The translations under genes were made by a program, and so were the position numbers. Shown piece by piece: positions 42,041 to 51,233 of a stretch of DNA of 64,000 nucleotides (position 1 is its first letter; each line of letters begins with the position of its first letter). The stretch is from contig JACDOF010000002.1 of NCBI GenBank assembly GCA_017656235.1, positions 124,001-188,000 on the forward strand. Reading direction: 5' to 3'. The notes beneath the pieces are model-generated. The model saw only the letters and a list, made by a program, of their open reading frames with translations. It did no database searches and was not told the origin of the DNA. The DNA comes from Brevibacillus sp. (GTDB lineage Bacteria; Bacillota; Bacilli; Brevibacillales; Brevibacillaceae).

Positions 42041-43372
42041 CTACAGCAGCAGATAGGCGATCGGTGCGGTAATGATCAGCGTCAGGATCGTTCGCTCCAG
42101 CCAGATGACCAGCAGTTTCGGGATGCTGATCGGAATCTCGGTGGACAGAATGCAGGGGATCGTCGCCGAGAAAAAGAGAATGGCCGATACGGACAAGACA
42201 CCGATGACAAACTTGGTGATCAGCGGGGCATTGGCCACCAACAGCGCAGGCAGGAACATTTCCGCTATCTCAATGGCCGCTGCCTTGGCTGCCAGCAGCG
42301 GTTCGGGTATCTGAAGCAGCAGGGTAAACGGATAGAAGAGATAGCCGATCAGGTCAAAGACTGGCGTAAACTCGGCCAGCACCAAACCAAGCAGACCAAC
42401 TGACATGATCGAAGGCAGGATACTCATCGTCATCACGAACCCGTCGCGCAGGTTGTCCCAGACATTGCGGAAGAGGCTGGCCGACCTGCCCGCCGCTTCC
42501 ATCGCCTGCCGCCAGGCATGGGACAGGTATTGACCGCGGATTACCTCTTCCGGGCTGCCTTCTTCCGTATAGTAGCGGTCGCTCAGGGTGCTCAGCGGCC
42601 AGATGCGGACGGTGATAGCGGTTACAACAAAGGTTACGACCAGCGTCACCCAGAAATAGAGGTTCCATATTTCCATAAGACCAAGCGTTTTGGCCACCAC
42701 AATCATGAACGTTGCCGATACGGTGGAGAATCCGGTGGCAATGATGGCCGCTTCCTTAACCGTGTACTTTCCCTGCTTAAAGACGCGGTTGGTGATCAAC
42801 AGACCGATCGAGTAGCTGCCGACAAACGAGGCCACCGCATCGACGGCAGAACGGCCCGGCGTCTTCCAGAGCGGCCGCATCACCGGCTGCATCAGTACGC
42901 CGACAAACTCCAACAAGCCGTACCCGACGATCAGGGCAAGAAAGACGGAACCGATCGGTACCAGCAATCCGACCGGGATGACCAGCTTTTCAAACAGGAA
43001 CGGGCCCATATTGTCGGCCATCATCCAGGAAGGCCCGATCTGGAAGTAGATCATCACGGCCACGATTACCCCCAGCACTTTTAACAGCGAAAAGACGACG
43101 CTGACACGGTCCTTGTTCCAGCTCCTGGTGGCGAACGGATAAATGGCTCCCAGCAGGATCACCAGCAGCGCGTAGAGCGGGACAACGGACGGAAAACTCG
43201 TCCTCACCCAGGTGACCAGATGATCGAGTGGGATGGACGAGGTGCCGTTTACGCGAATCGGGATAAAAAACATGAAGATGCCGATCAAACTGAACAGGAC
43301 AAATTTTGCCACATTGGCGGGGGCAGGCGATAGTCCCCTCGTTTCAAGCTGTGTGCCGGATTGCTCTGTCAT
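42041..43372 (-). CDS. YjiH family Gate-domain membrane protein in the hut cluster
   Basis: 443 aa, ten or more membrane helices with two Gate/nucleoside-recognition-like regions ('GRSAVDAVASFVGSYSIGLLITNRVFKQGKYTVKEAAIIATGFSTVS', 'PLLAAKAAAIEIAEMFLPALLVANAPLITKFVIGVLSVSAILFFS'). YjiH-type genes are often found with histidine-utilisation genes and may import histidine or urocanate, or export a product. The ATG at 43372 has AAGGAGG at 8 nt; an upstream extension in the same frame has no such site. It follows hutG by 235 bp. Confidence 0.78.
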   Translation of the reverse strand: MTEQSGTQLETRGLSPAPANVAKFVLFSLIGIFMFFIPIRVNGTSSIPLDHLVTWVRTSFPSVVPLYALLVILLGAIYPFATRSWNKDRVSVVFSLLKVLGVIVAVMIYFQIGPSWMMADNMGPFLFEKLVIPVGLLVPIGSVFLALIVGYGLLEFVGVLMQPVMRPLWKTPGRSAVDAVASFVGSYSIGLLITNRVFKQGKYTVKEAAIIATGFSTVSATFMIVVAKTLGLMEIWNLYFWVTLVVTFVVTAITVRIWPLSTLSDRYYTEEGSPEEVIRGQYLSHAWRQAMEAAGRSASLFRNVWDNLRDGFVMTMSILPSIMSVGLLGLVLAEFTPVFDLIGYLFYPFTLLLQIPEPLLAAKAAAIEIAEMFLPALLVANAPLITKFVIGVLSVSAILFFSATIPCILSTEIPISIPKLLVIWLERTILTLIITAPIAYLLL

Positions 43373-43562
43373 GCAGCATTCCTCCTTTATCAACAGATTG
43401 TATTTGGCATATGGCCAATGGCGACCGCATTCCACGCCAGAAGATGGGCGGATGAGGCCCGCCATTTGGCTCCTATACCTGCAGTTCGCCGACTTGCTCT
43501 TCAACCGTGAAAATCTGGGAATAGAATAACGTATTGAATGCGCTTTCATAAAGTGTGTTTTT

Positions 43563-43590
43563 GGAAATGCGCAAATAAACGCGCATTTCC
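43563..43590. promoter_or_regulatory. Perfect 10-bp inverted repeat between hutG and the yjiH-type gene
   Basis: GGAAATGCGC (43563-43572), eight bases, GCGCATTTCC (43581-43590). On the minus strand no T-run follows, so it is not a standard terminator. It may be an operator, or an mRNA processing or stabilising hairpin inside the hut transcript. The rest of the 235-bp gap shows nothing else certain. Confidence 0.55.
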
Positions 43591-43607
43591 GATTAAAAAG
43601 AAATGTT

Positions 43608-44609
43608 TCACGTTTTCTTCCGTTGGGCGAACCCAGTCAAAAAAGACAACATCACATGCACCGCTGTTTTCACCGTTGCTTCGCTCCTGTCCTTGAACGG
43701 GTCAAGGCAGACGATGTCCGCTGCTTTCACCTTTGGATGCAGGCCGGCCAGGTAGACGGCTTCAAACAGCTCGTCACTGTGCATGCCGCCGGGTGTGGAC
43801 GCGGGTACGCCGGGAGCATAGGCGATGTCCAGCACATCCATGTCCACCGTCAGGTAGATGGAATCCACCTTGCCGCTGAGTGCTTCCAGGGCTGCCTGAA
43901 CCGTTTCTTCGATCCCCCGTTTGCGGGCCTGGCGCAGCGTGATGTAGTTCACGCCTGTCTGGTCGGCATAGGCTTTCAGCGAACGTGCGTTGAAGAAGCC
44001 GTGCAAACCGATGTTGAACACATCTTCGCCATGAACCGTGCCGCTTTCGATCAGATTGCGGATCGGCGTGCCGTTGCTCGGACCGTTGTCGCGCAGATCG
44101 CGCAGATCGAAATGGGTGTCAAACTGCAGGATGCCGACCCGTTCGTCGGAGTGTACGTCCTTGTATCCTTTGACCAACATCGCCGTGATGGAGTGGTCGC
44201 CGCCCAACACCAGCGGCAGAACCTCCGGGTGGTGGGTACGCATGCTGACCATTGCTTCACGAATGTTTTGGTGGCAGGTTTCGATGCTGGTGACGTGCTG
44301 ACGGACATCGCCGAGATCGACGACGGAAAGCTCCGACAAATCCTCGTCGTGATCCAGGTTATAGGTGGTGAAGTACTTCCAGGCCCGGCGCATGGCATCC
44401 GGGTTTTCGCTGGCGGCGGAAGCGGAGATGGACGAACGGGACAGCGGAACGCCGAGAATCGCCGCATCGTAGCGGGACCAGTCAACCTCGCCGCTGCATG
44501 CGGGATCGAGCGTCTCGATCCATTCGTGTACTTTTGGCTCCGCAGCCGCCGCGCTCCTGTCCCAGGCAAAGGAGGGCGGTTTCAGTTGGGGATAGGGATA
44601 CCGCGTCAT
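43608..44609 (-). CDS. hutG: Formimidoylglutamase (arginase family)
   Basis: 333 aa ureohydrolase; last step of histidine breakdown by the formamide route: N-formimino-glutamate to glutamate and formamide. The Mn-binding motifs are 'LVLGGDHSITA', 'QFDTHFDLR' and 'LTVDMDVLDIAYAPG'. GGAAGGAGG lies 8 nt before the ATG. Its start overlaps the hutI stop by 4 bp (ATGA). Agmatinase-like activity cannot be excluded by sequence, but context favours HutG. Confidence 0.88.
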   Translation of the reverse strand: MTRYPYPQLKPPSFAWDRSAAAAEPKVHEWIETLDPACSGEVDWSRYDAAILGVPLSRSSISASAASENPDAMRRAWKYFTTYNLDHDEDLSELSVVDLGDVRQHVTSIETCHQNIREAMVSMRTHHPEVLPLVLGGDHSITAMLVKGYKDVHSDERVGILQFDTHFDLRDLRDNGPSNGTPIRNLIESGTVHGEDVFNIGLHGFFNARSLKAYADQTGVNYITLRQARKRGIEETVQAALEALSGKVDSIYLTVDMDVLDIAYAPGVPASTPGGMHSDELFEAVYLAGLHPKVKAADIVCLDPFKDRSEATVKTAVHVMLSFLTGFAQRKKT

Positions 44610-45883
44610 ATCAATCGGCCTCCTTCCACCACTTTGACTCCGGCCTTGATCACGGTGTGGGTATGGTTGACGCCATAGCGGTACTGGAGCTGCATGTAAT
44701 TGGGTACGTCAAAGATGGTGATGTCCGCTTGTTTGCCCGTCTCGATACTGCCGACCTCATGTCCGCGGCGGATGGCATGCGCGGCGTTGATCGTAGCGGC
44801 GGTTAGCACTTCTGCCGGAGTCATGCCCATTTTCAGGCAGCCCAGATTCATGATCAGCGGCAGGGAGACGGTCGGAGACGAACCGGGATTGCAGTCGGTG
44901 GAAATCGCAACCGGCACACCGGCATCAATCATCTTCCGGCCGTTGGCGGATTCGGCCATCAGGAAGAAGGCCGTACCGGGAAGCAGCACGGCGATCACAC
45001 CGGCTTCAGCCATCATCGCAATGCCTTTGTCCGACGCCCGCAGCAGATGGTCGGCTGATACGGCGCCGACCTCGGCAGCCAGCTCCGCTCCTTCGTACGG
45101 TTCGATTTCGTCGGCGTGGATTTTGGGCAGAAGGCCGTATGCACGCCCGGCTTCCAGAATCCGCCGCGACTGTTCCGGTGTAAACACGCCCCGCTCGCAG
45201 AAGACGTCGTTAAACACCGCCAGTTTGCGGCGGGCCACTTCCGGAATCATTTCCTCAATGACATAGTCGACAAAACGGTCCGGGTCATCACGGTAATCTC
45301 GCGGTACCGCATGTGCCCCCATAAATGTGCTGACGATGTCGATCGGGTGCGTCCGGTCCAGCTCCGCCGCTACTTCCAATTGCTTCAGCTCATGTTCCAG
45401 CGTGAGGCCGTACCCGCTCTTGGCCTCCACTGTGGTGACGCCGTGCAGGAGAAACTGATCCAGCCGTTTTTTGCTTTCGGCGTACAGTGTTTCGGGACTG
45501 GCCTTGCGGGTGGCCTCCGTGGTAGCGTGGATGCCGCCGCCCTGATTCATGATTTCCATGTACGTTGCCCCTTTGAGCCGCATGTCGAACTCGTTTTCGC
45601 GGCTGCCCGCAAACACCAAATGGGTATGCGGGTCAATCAGCCCTGGGGTGACCAGCTTTCCGGCGGCGTCAATCACCTCTGCTTCCTCGAGCCGATCGCG
45701 GTAAGCCGCCCTCGCTTCCTGATCGGTGCCGACGAAGCGGATAATGCCATCTTCCACCCAGACGCTGCCGTCTTCAATGATTGACAGTTCCTCCATTCGC
45801 TTGCCGGTCAGCGGCGCTTGCGAACCGCCGGCCAGTGTAACCAGCTGGCTGGCATGGCGAATCCACAGCGGTCTTGTGCTCAC
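44606..45883 (-). CDS. hutI: Imidazolonepropionase
   Basis: 425 aa amidohydrolase opening the imidazolone ring to formiminoglutamate. The N-terminal beta-sandwich strand holds 'AAGKLVTPGLIDPHTHLVFAG' with metal-binding His residues. 'IHADEIEPYEGAELAAEVGAVSADHL' and 'VAISTDCNPGSSPT' carry the remaining metal and substrate ligands. Third step of the pathway, between HutU and HutG, and coupled to hutG by a 4-bp overlap. Confidence 0.94.
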   Translation of the reverse strand: MSTRPLWIRHASQLVTLAGGSQAPLTGKRMEELSIIEDGSVWVEDGIIRFVGTDQEARAAYRDRLEEAEVIDAAGKLVTPGLIDPHTHLVFAGSRENEFDMRLKGATYMEIMNQGGGIHATTEATRKASPETLYAESKKRLDQFLLHGVTTVEAKSGYGLTLEHELKQLEVAAELDRTHPIDIVSTFMGAHAVPRDYRDDPDRFVDYVIEEMIPEVARRKLAVFNDVFCERGVFTPEQSRRILEAGRAYGLLPKIHADEIEPYEGAELAAEVGAVSADHLLRASDKGIAMMAEAGVIAVLLPGTAFFLMAESANGRKMIDAGVPVAISTDCNPGSSPTVSLPLIMNLGCLKMGMTPAEVLTAATINAAHAIRRGHEVGSIETGKQADITIFDVPNYMQLQYRYGVNHTHTVIKAGVKVVEGGRLI

Positions 45884-45975
45884 TCAAACCACTCCTTCTG
45901 CTGCTCTGTACCTATATAGGATGCCCGGATGGGGCGACCATCCTGGCTTTTTCAAGGCAAAGATAGGTGATTACG

Positions 45976-47649
45976 TTACCCGTTAAGCATCGGGATATGG
46001 ATGCCTTTTTCCTTGGCGGTTTTGATGGCCAGCTCGTAGCCGGCATCAGCATGGCGGACGACACCCATCCCCGGGTCGGTGGTGAGCACGCGTTCCAGCC
46101 GTTTCTCCGCTTCCTTGGTTCCGTCGGCGACGATGACCATCCCTGCGTGCAGCGAATAGCCCATGCCGACACCGCCCCCGTGGTGGACCGACACCCAGCT
46201 CGCACCGCCCACGGCATTGATCAGCGCATTGAGAATCGGCCAATCCGCTACAGCGTCACTGCCATCCTTCATTGCTTCCGTCTCCCGGTTTGGCGACGCG
46301 ACCGAACCGGAATCGAGGTGATCGCGTCCGATCACGATTGGTGCCTTCAACTCGCCTGACGCCACCATGTCGTTGATGATTTTGCCGAAGCGGGCCCGTT
46401 CGCCATAGCCAAGCCAGCAGATGCGCGCCGGCAGTCCCTGAAACTGGATGCGCTCCCTGGCCATCCTGATCCAGTTGCAAAGATGCGTGTTGTCGTGGAA
46501 CTCGCGCAGAATCACCTCGTCGGTTTTGTAGATGTCCTCCGGGTCGCCGGACAGCGCCGCCCAGCGGAAGGGACCCTTGCCTTCACAGAACTGCGGCCGG
46601 ATGTAAGCGGGGACGAACCCGGGGAAGGCAAACGCGTCTTCCACGCCCTCATCCTTGGCTACCTGGCGGATGTTGTTGCCGTAGTCAAAGGTGACTGCGC
46701 CCTGTTTTTGCATCGCCAGCATGGCCCGAACATGCTCGGCAATGCTTGCACGCGACTTGGATTCGTACGCTTTGGGATCGCGTTTGCGCAGCTCGGCTGC
46801 CTCTTCCAGGCTCATTCCCGCCGGAATGTACCCGTTGAGCGGGTCGTGCGCGGAGGTCTGGTCGGTCAGTACATCCGGTATAAAACCGCGCCGCAGCATT
46901 TCAGGCAGGATCTCGGCCGCGTTGCCCAACAGGCCAATCGAGATGCCCTTCTTCTCCTGCTTGGCCTCTTCGGCCATTCGAATCGCTTCGTCCAGATCTT
47001 CCGTCATTACGTCCAGATAGCGCGTATCGAGGCGGCGCTGGATGCGTGTGCGATCTACCTCGATGCAGATGCTGACGCCGCCGTTGAGGGAGACCGCCAA
47101 TGGCTGGGCGCCGCCCATGCCGCCCAAGCCGGCCGTTACCGTGATCGTCCCGGCCAGTGTGCCGTTAAAATGCTGTCGGGCACATTCGGCAAAGGTCTCG
47201 TACGTCCCCTGAACAATCCCCTGGCTGCCGATGTAGATCCAGCTTCCCGCCGTCATCTGCCCGTACATCATCAATCCTTTCTTGTCCAGCTCGTGGAAGT
47301 GGTCCCAGGTAGCCCAGGCCGGCACCAGGTTGGAGTTGGCAATCAGCACGCGCGGTGCGTCCGGATGGGTTTTAAACACAGCCACCGGTTTGCCGGACTG
47401 CACCAGCAGGGTTTCATCGGAGTCCAGATTTTTCAGCGTCTCCACTATCGCCTCAAAGCACTCCCAGTTGCGGGCAGCCTTGCCGATCCCGCCGTAGACG
47501 ACCAGATCTTCAGGCCGTTCGGCCACTTCCGGATTCAGATTGTTGTGCAGCATGCGCAGCGCCGCTTCCTGAATCCATCCTTTGGTGTGCAGTTTGGTCC
47601 CTGTCAGAAGAGGCACCACTCGTTTGTTTGCATGGTCTGTGATCGGCAT
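45976..47649 (-). CDS. hutU: Urocanate hydratase
   Basis: 557 aa NAD-dependent hydratase making imidazolone propionate from urocanate. The NAD-binding Rossmann region has '[25 protein letters not shown]'. The active-site Cys411 lies in '[13 protein letters not shown]', matching the essential Cys of the Pseudomonas enzyme. AGGTGAG precedes the ATG. hutH (histidase) and hutP are not in the window, so regulation differs from the B. subtilis operon or they lie elsewhere. Confidence 0.95.
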   Translation of the reverse strand: MPITDHANKRVVPLLTGTKLHTKGWIQEAALRMLHNNLNPEVAERPEDLVVYGGIGKAARNWECFEAIVETLKNLDSDETLLVQSGKPVAVFKTHPDAPRVLIANSNLVPAWATWDHFHELDKKGLMMYGQMTAGSWIYIGSQGIVQGTYETFAECARQHFNGTLAGTITVTAGLGGMGGAQPLAVSLNGGVSICIEVDRTRIQRRLDTRYLDVMTEDLDEAIRMAEEAKQEKKGISIGLLGNAAEILPEMLRRGFIPDVLTDQTSAHDPLNGYIPAGMSLEEAAELRKRDPKAYESKSRASIAEHVRAMLAMQKQGAVTFDYGNNIRQVAKDEGVEDAFAFPGFVPAYIRPQFCEGKGPFRWAALSGDPEDIYKTDEVILREFHDNTHLCNWIRMARERIQFQGLPARICWLGYGERARFGKIINDMVASGELKAPIVIGRDHLDSGSVASPNRETEAMKDGSDAVADWPILNALINAVGGASWVSVHHGGGVGMGYSLHAGMVIVADGTKEAEKRLERVLTTDPGMGVVRHADAGYELAIKTAKEKGIHIPMLNG

Positions 47650-47687
47650 TTTCTCACCTGCTTTTTTGAATGATTTACTTTACGGTT

Positions 47688-47693
47688 AGTATA
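47688..47693 (-). promoter_or_regulatory. Candidate -10 (TATACT) for hutU
   Basis: TATACT on the minus strand about 40 bp before hutU. The -35 region (GTTTTC-like) is poor, suggesting an activator-dependent promoter; the AraC-type regulator encoded upstream is a candidate. Confidence 0.4.
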
Positions 47694-47761
47694 GATAAAG
47701 TACAGGCGGTGAAAACAGGCAGCAGTCTTTTGAATCGTTTTCTTTTCTTTCGGGGGATGAG

Positions 47762-47798
47762 AAAAAAATAAAGCGCTTACAGTTTGAATAAGCACTTT
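47762..47798 (-). terminator. Terminator of the AraC-type regulator gene
   Basis: On the minus strand AAAGTGCTT (47798-47790) pairs with AAGCGCTTT (47778-47770), one G-U pair, followed by a T-run. Confidence 0.8.
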
Positions 47799-47812
47799 TT
47801 TTAGGATTTCTT

Positions 47813-49300
47813 TCATTTCTTTTGATTTCGAAACGAGCGGGGGGATGTACCTGTTTTTTCTTTAAAAATCCTGCTGAAGTAATTGGCGTTGGTAAAGCCG
47901 CACTTGTCGGCCACCTCCTGGATGGAGAGATTGGTTTCCAACAGCAGCCGCTCAGCTTCTTTCAGCCGTATCGCGGTCAGAAGCTGGCGAAACGACTGAT
48001 TGAGGCGTTTGCTGAGCAGCCAGCTCAGGTAGGCGGGACTTCGCTCGACGTGGCGGGCGACGTCTTCCAGACGCAGCTCGCTATCCGCAAAATGATCCTT
48101 CAGATAGCGGACAGCCTGCTCGATCACGTCGGCCCGGGCATGCTCGCGGCGGATGCGTACCGCCTCCAGCACGTCATAGAGGAACAGCAGAAATTCCTGC
48201 ACGATGCGGTAAAGTATCGGGTTGTACAGGATGGTCTCAAACACCCTGTGGTAATCGTCTTCGAGAGCTCCCTGGTCCAGGTAGTACGATTTCATAAAGC
48301 GGCGGACCTGAGCCAGTATGCTGGTCAGCCGGATGCGCAAAAGGCCCGGTTCAGGGTAAGGCGCCTCTTTGTTTAAGAACTCGCGGTACATCCAGCGCTT
48401 GATTTTTTCCCGATCTCCATCCTGCAGCATGTCAATCCAGGCCCGCTGCTCCGCGGGAGTGAGAAACGGATCGATCATCAGCCAGTCCACCTTGCCTTCT
48501 ACCACGGAGACCTGCCGGTATCCTTTGAAAAAGCGGATTTCCTGAGCCTGCCTGGCATGGCGGTATTTCTGATGAAGCGTGGAAAGCGGATCGTCCGCGT
48601 CGTAGATGACAATGGACAGCGGCTCGGCATGCTTCTCTTCCCACTCCGCCAACAGTCGCTGCCCCAGATGGCGCAATTGCGGCAGCGGCTGTTCCGGCGT
48701 GGCGGAAAAGACACAAACGATGGCGTCACTGAGCGGCAGCAGCACCGGCGGGGCATGAAACGGATAGGTTTGCAAAAAAGAGAGCAGAGGCGGCAGTGCG
48801 GCGGCGCTCTCCGGCTGTATCAGCATCAGCCGGTAGCTGCCGACGGTGCTCTCCTGCGCCAAAAACAGCGAACGATAAGAGACAGCCGGTGAAGCTGTCT
48901 CACCACCTGAATCGGGCACGGGGGCAGTGGGTGAGACCGCTTTCGCACAACGGGTCAGCATCCGCCGGATCGTGTCGGGCGACTGCGGTTTCATCCACAG
49001 ATCCAAGGCGTGCAGTTGGATACCTTGCAGCGCACGCTCAAAGGTCGCTTCCGCCGTCATGACGATTACGGCCGGTTTGTAGTGATGGATCAGTTCCCTG
49101 AAGCTGTCCCACGCATCCCGCGGGATCATGTCCAGTTCGATGCAGACCACATGGGGCACTTCCGCTTCAATCAAACGGACGGCGTCAGCCAATGTGCCGG
49201 CCGTGAGCACCTTCGTGTACGGCAGGGCATAAGAGGAGACCAGCCAGGCTATGCCGGTTCGTTCATTTTGGTCGCGGTCGGCGATCAGCAGTGTAGGCAT
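47813..49300 (-). CDS. AraC-type response regulator with Glu in place of phospho-Asp
   Basis: 495 aa. N-terminal receiver domain (residues 2-115) with the acidic pair Asp8/Asp10, Thr82 and Lys104 in place, but the acceptor Asp position is Glu55 ('VVCIELDM'). A long middle region (about 130-390, YesN-like) is followed by a C-terminal AraC HTH pair ('LRLEDVARHVERSPAYLSWLLSKRLNQSFRQLLTAIRLKEAERLLLETNLSIQEVADKCGFTNANYFSRIFKEKTGTSPRSF'). The ATG at 49300 has AAAGGAG at 8 nt. No sensor kinase is adjacent. It lies between hutU and the acyl-CoA operon and could control either. Confidence 0.87.
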   Translation of the reverse strand: MPTLLIADRDQNERTGIAWLVSSYALPYTKVLTAGTLADAVRLIEAEVPHVVCIELDMIPRDAWDSFRELIHHYKPAVIVMTAEATFERALQGIQLHALDLWMKPQSPDTIRRMLTRCAKAVSPTAPVPDSGGETASPAVSYRSLFLAQESTVGSYRLMLIQPESAAALPPLLSFLQTYPFHAPPVLLPLSDAIVCVFSATPEQPLPQLRHLGQRLLAEWEEKHAEPLSIVIYDADDPLSTLHQKYRHARQAQEIRFFKGYRQVSVVEGKVDWLMIDPFLTPAEQRAWIDMLQDGDREKIKRWMYREFLNKEAPYPEPGLLRIRLTSILAQVRRFMKSYYLDQGALEDDYHRVFETILYNPILYRIVQEFLLFLYDVLEAVRIRREHARADVIEQAVRYLKDHFADSELRLEDVARHVERSPAYLSWLLSKRLNQSFRQLLTAIRLKEAERLLLETNLSIQEVADKCGFTNANYFSRIFKEKTGTSPRSFRNQKK

Positions 49301-49352
49301 GAGCGCACTCCTTTGCGGCACGGTTTTTGTACCATTCAGATCTTTTGCCTTC

Positions 49353-49358
49353 ATTATA
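49353..49358 (-). promoter_or_regulatory. -10 element (TATAAT) of the AraC-type regulator gene
   Basis: Perfect TATAAT on the minus strand, 53 bp before the ATG. The -35 is poorly conserved. The rest of the divergent gap to 49561 holds a weak candidate for the opposite operon (TTGTAA 49454-49459, TATATT 49475-49480, spacer 15). Confidence 0.45.
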
Positions 49359-49561
49359 CCTGCTCGCCTCCACGCTGGTCATTCACCCGGTTGTACAGTC
49401 GGTCGAGCCGGAACAGCAGGGAGAACATCATTGGCAGAGGAAGGGAAAAGTGATTGTAAAACGATAACAGTCAGTATATTCTAAAAATACAGAAATAAGA
49501 TCGTAACCTGCAGTGCCGTTCCTGTTTTTAGGAGATGTTGGAAAAAAGGAGAGGATAGCTG

Positions 49562-51142
49562 ATGCTGCTGACCAAGGGTCTTTTGTACGCTGCGCGCAGC
49601 AACCCGAACAAAACGGCGGTCATTGACGGCGCCCAAAGCTACACGTATGCCGAACTTGCCGCGCGAACTGCCAAGGTTAAAGGGATGCTCAACGTTCTTG
49701 GGATAAAGAAGGGGGATCGGGTGGCCCTGTGCATGCTGAACAGTTTCCGTTATCTGGAGCTGCTGTTCGGAATCACCGCGCACGGAGCCATTGTGGTCCC
49801 GCTCAACACTCGCTTGAGTGCGGGGGAGATATCCTTCATTTTAGAGGATGCTGGCGCGGAGGCGCTGTTTATCCACGAAGAGTTTCTGCCGATGATTCCT
49901 GCTATCAAACGAACCGTCAAGGGGCTGCGGCAGGTGATTCTCGCGGAAGATGCGGAGACAGCAGAGGCGGTCGGGGATGACGCTGTTCTCTCCTATGAAG
50001 AGCTGCTGCGACAGCAGCCCGAAGAGGTGTTGTCCGCGGAAGGCATCCACGAGGATGACATCGCCGGGCTGTATTACACCGGCGGGACGACCGGCCGTTC
50101 CAAGGGGGTCATGCTGACCCACAAGAACCTGGTGAGCAACGCTTATCACGTCGCGCTTGGCTTTGCGTATTCAGAAGACGATGTCTACATGCACGCCGCC
50201 CCCATGTTTCATCTCGCCGACGGAGCGTCCACCTTCGCGATTACGTTGGTCGGCGGCACGCATACCTTTGTCCGTTCCTTTACACCGGTGAAAGCGCTGG
50301 AGGTGATCCAGCAGGCACGGGCGACGTGCTGCCTGCTTGTTCCGACGATGGTCAACATGTTGATACACACCCCGGAGTTTCACCAGTACGATCTCAGTTC
50401 GCTGCGCAAGCTGATGTACGGCGCGTCTCCGATGTCTTCGGGGCTGCTGAAAACATGCATGCAGCTTTTGCCGGATGTGCAGTTTTTCCAAGGGTACGGC
50501 ATGACAGAAGCCTCGCCCGTCTTATCCATTCTAAACGGGAAGCACCATCTTCTCGGCGTAAAGGGGCGCGAGCGGCTGCTGGTCTCCTGCGGTCAGGCTG
50601 TTCAAGGTGTGGAGATGAAAGTGGTCGATGCTGACGGAAAGGAACTGCCCGTCGGCCAGGTTGGCGAGTTTGCCGCCAGAGGACCCAATATCATGAAAGG
50701 ATACTGGAATATGCCGGAGGAGACGGCCAAGGCCATGCGCGGCGGTTGGTACCACACCGGAGATATGGGGTATAAAGACGAGGACAACTTTTTCTATGTG
50801 GTGGACCGGGCTAAGGACATGATCATTACGGGCGGAGAAAACGTCTACTCGACAGAAGTGGAAGACGTGCTGCAGCAGCATCCGGCCGTCTTGGAATGCG
50901 CGGTGATTGGCGTCCCGGACGAAAGATGGGGGGAAGCAGTGAAAGCGGTGGTTGTGCTGAAGGAGCAGACAGCGGTGGATGAGGAGGAGATCCTCGCCTT
51001 TGTTCGCGGCAAACTGGCTAACTACAAGGTGCCCAAATCGATTGACTTCGCGAAAGAGCTGCCCAAGAGCGGAGCGGGCAAAATCCTCAAACGAAGCTTG
51101 CGCGATCAGTACTGGCAGGGCAGGACGAGGAACGTGCAGTAA
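49562..51142 (+). CDS. Acyl-CoA synthetase (class I adenylate-forming), FadD-like
   Basis: 526 aa. The P-loop is YTGGTTGRSKG (residues 172-182), the adenylate-binding region 'FQGYGMTEASPVLS', the hinge region 'YHTGDMGYKDEDNFFYVVDRAKDMIITGGENVYSTEVE', and the C-terminal catalytic Lys507 is in 'SGAGKILKR'. It activates a carboxylic acid with ATP and CoA. AAAGGAGAGG precedes the ATG. First gene of a six-gene unit that would then oxidise the CoA ester. Chain length or ring substrate is not evident. Confidence 0.9.
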   Translation: MLLTKGLLYAARSNPNKTAVIDGAQSYTYAELAARTAKVKGMLNVLGIKKGDRVALCMLNSFRYLELLFGITAHGAIVVPLNTRLSAGEISFILEDAGAEALFIHEEFLPMIPAIKRTVKGLRQVILAEDAETAEAVGDDAVLSYEELLRQQPEEVLSAEGIHEDDIAGLYYTGGTTGRSKGVMLTHKNLVSNAYHVALGFAYSEDDVYMHAAPMFHLADGASTFAITLVGGTHTFVRSFTPVKALEVIQQARATCCLLVPTMVNMLIHTPEFHQYDLSSLRKLMYGASPMSSGLLKTCMQLLPDVQFFQGYGMTEASPVLSILNGKHHLLGVKGRERLLVSCGQAVQGVEMKVVDADGKELPVGQVGEFAARGPNIMKGYWNMPEETAKAMRGGWYHTGDMGYKDEDNFFYVVDRAKDMIITGGENVYSTEVEDVLQQHPAVLECAVIGVPDERWGEAVKAVVVLKEQTAVDEEEILAFVRGKLANYKVPKSIDFAKELPKSGAGKILKRSLRDQYWQGRTRNVQ

Positions 51143-51233
51143 GGAAGGCCGCGCATAAAATAGCCGCGGGATTGTGGGGGTTTACCCAACAGCACAAGGG
51201 AGTGTGTCAGGAAGAATCGGGGGGAGGACAAAC

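Noticed and set aside
46483-47673. Long plus-strand reading frame (about 396 codons) opposite hutU
   Set aside because: It is the mirror of a clear hutU gene with an intact active-site Cys; the translated product is Cys/His/Arg-rich with no motif. GC-rich codon use makes such shadows common here.
47768-47781. Catabolite-responsive (cre)-like sequence upstream of hutU
   Set aside because: Its bases form one arm of the terminator of the AraC-type gene (AAAGCGCTT/AAGCACTTT with a T-run on the minus strand), and the last two cre positions do not match. The likeness is probably accidental.
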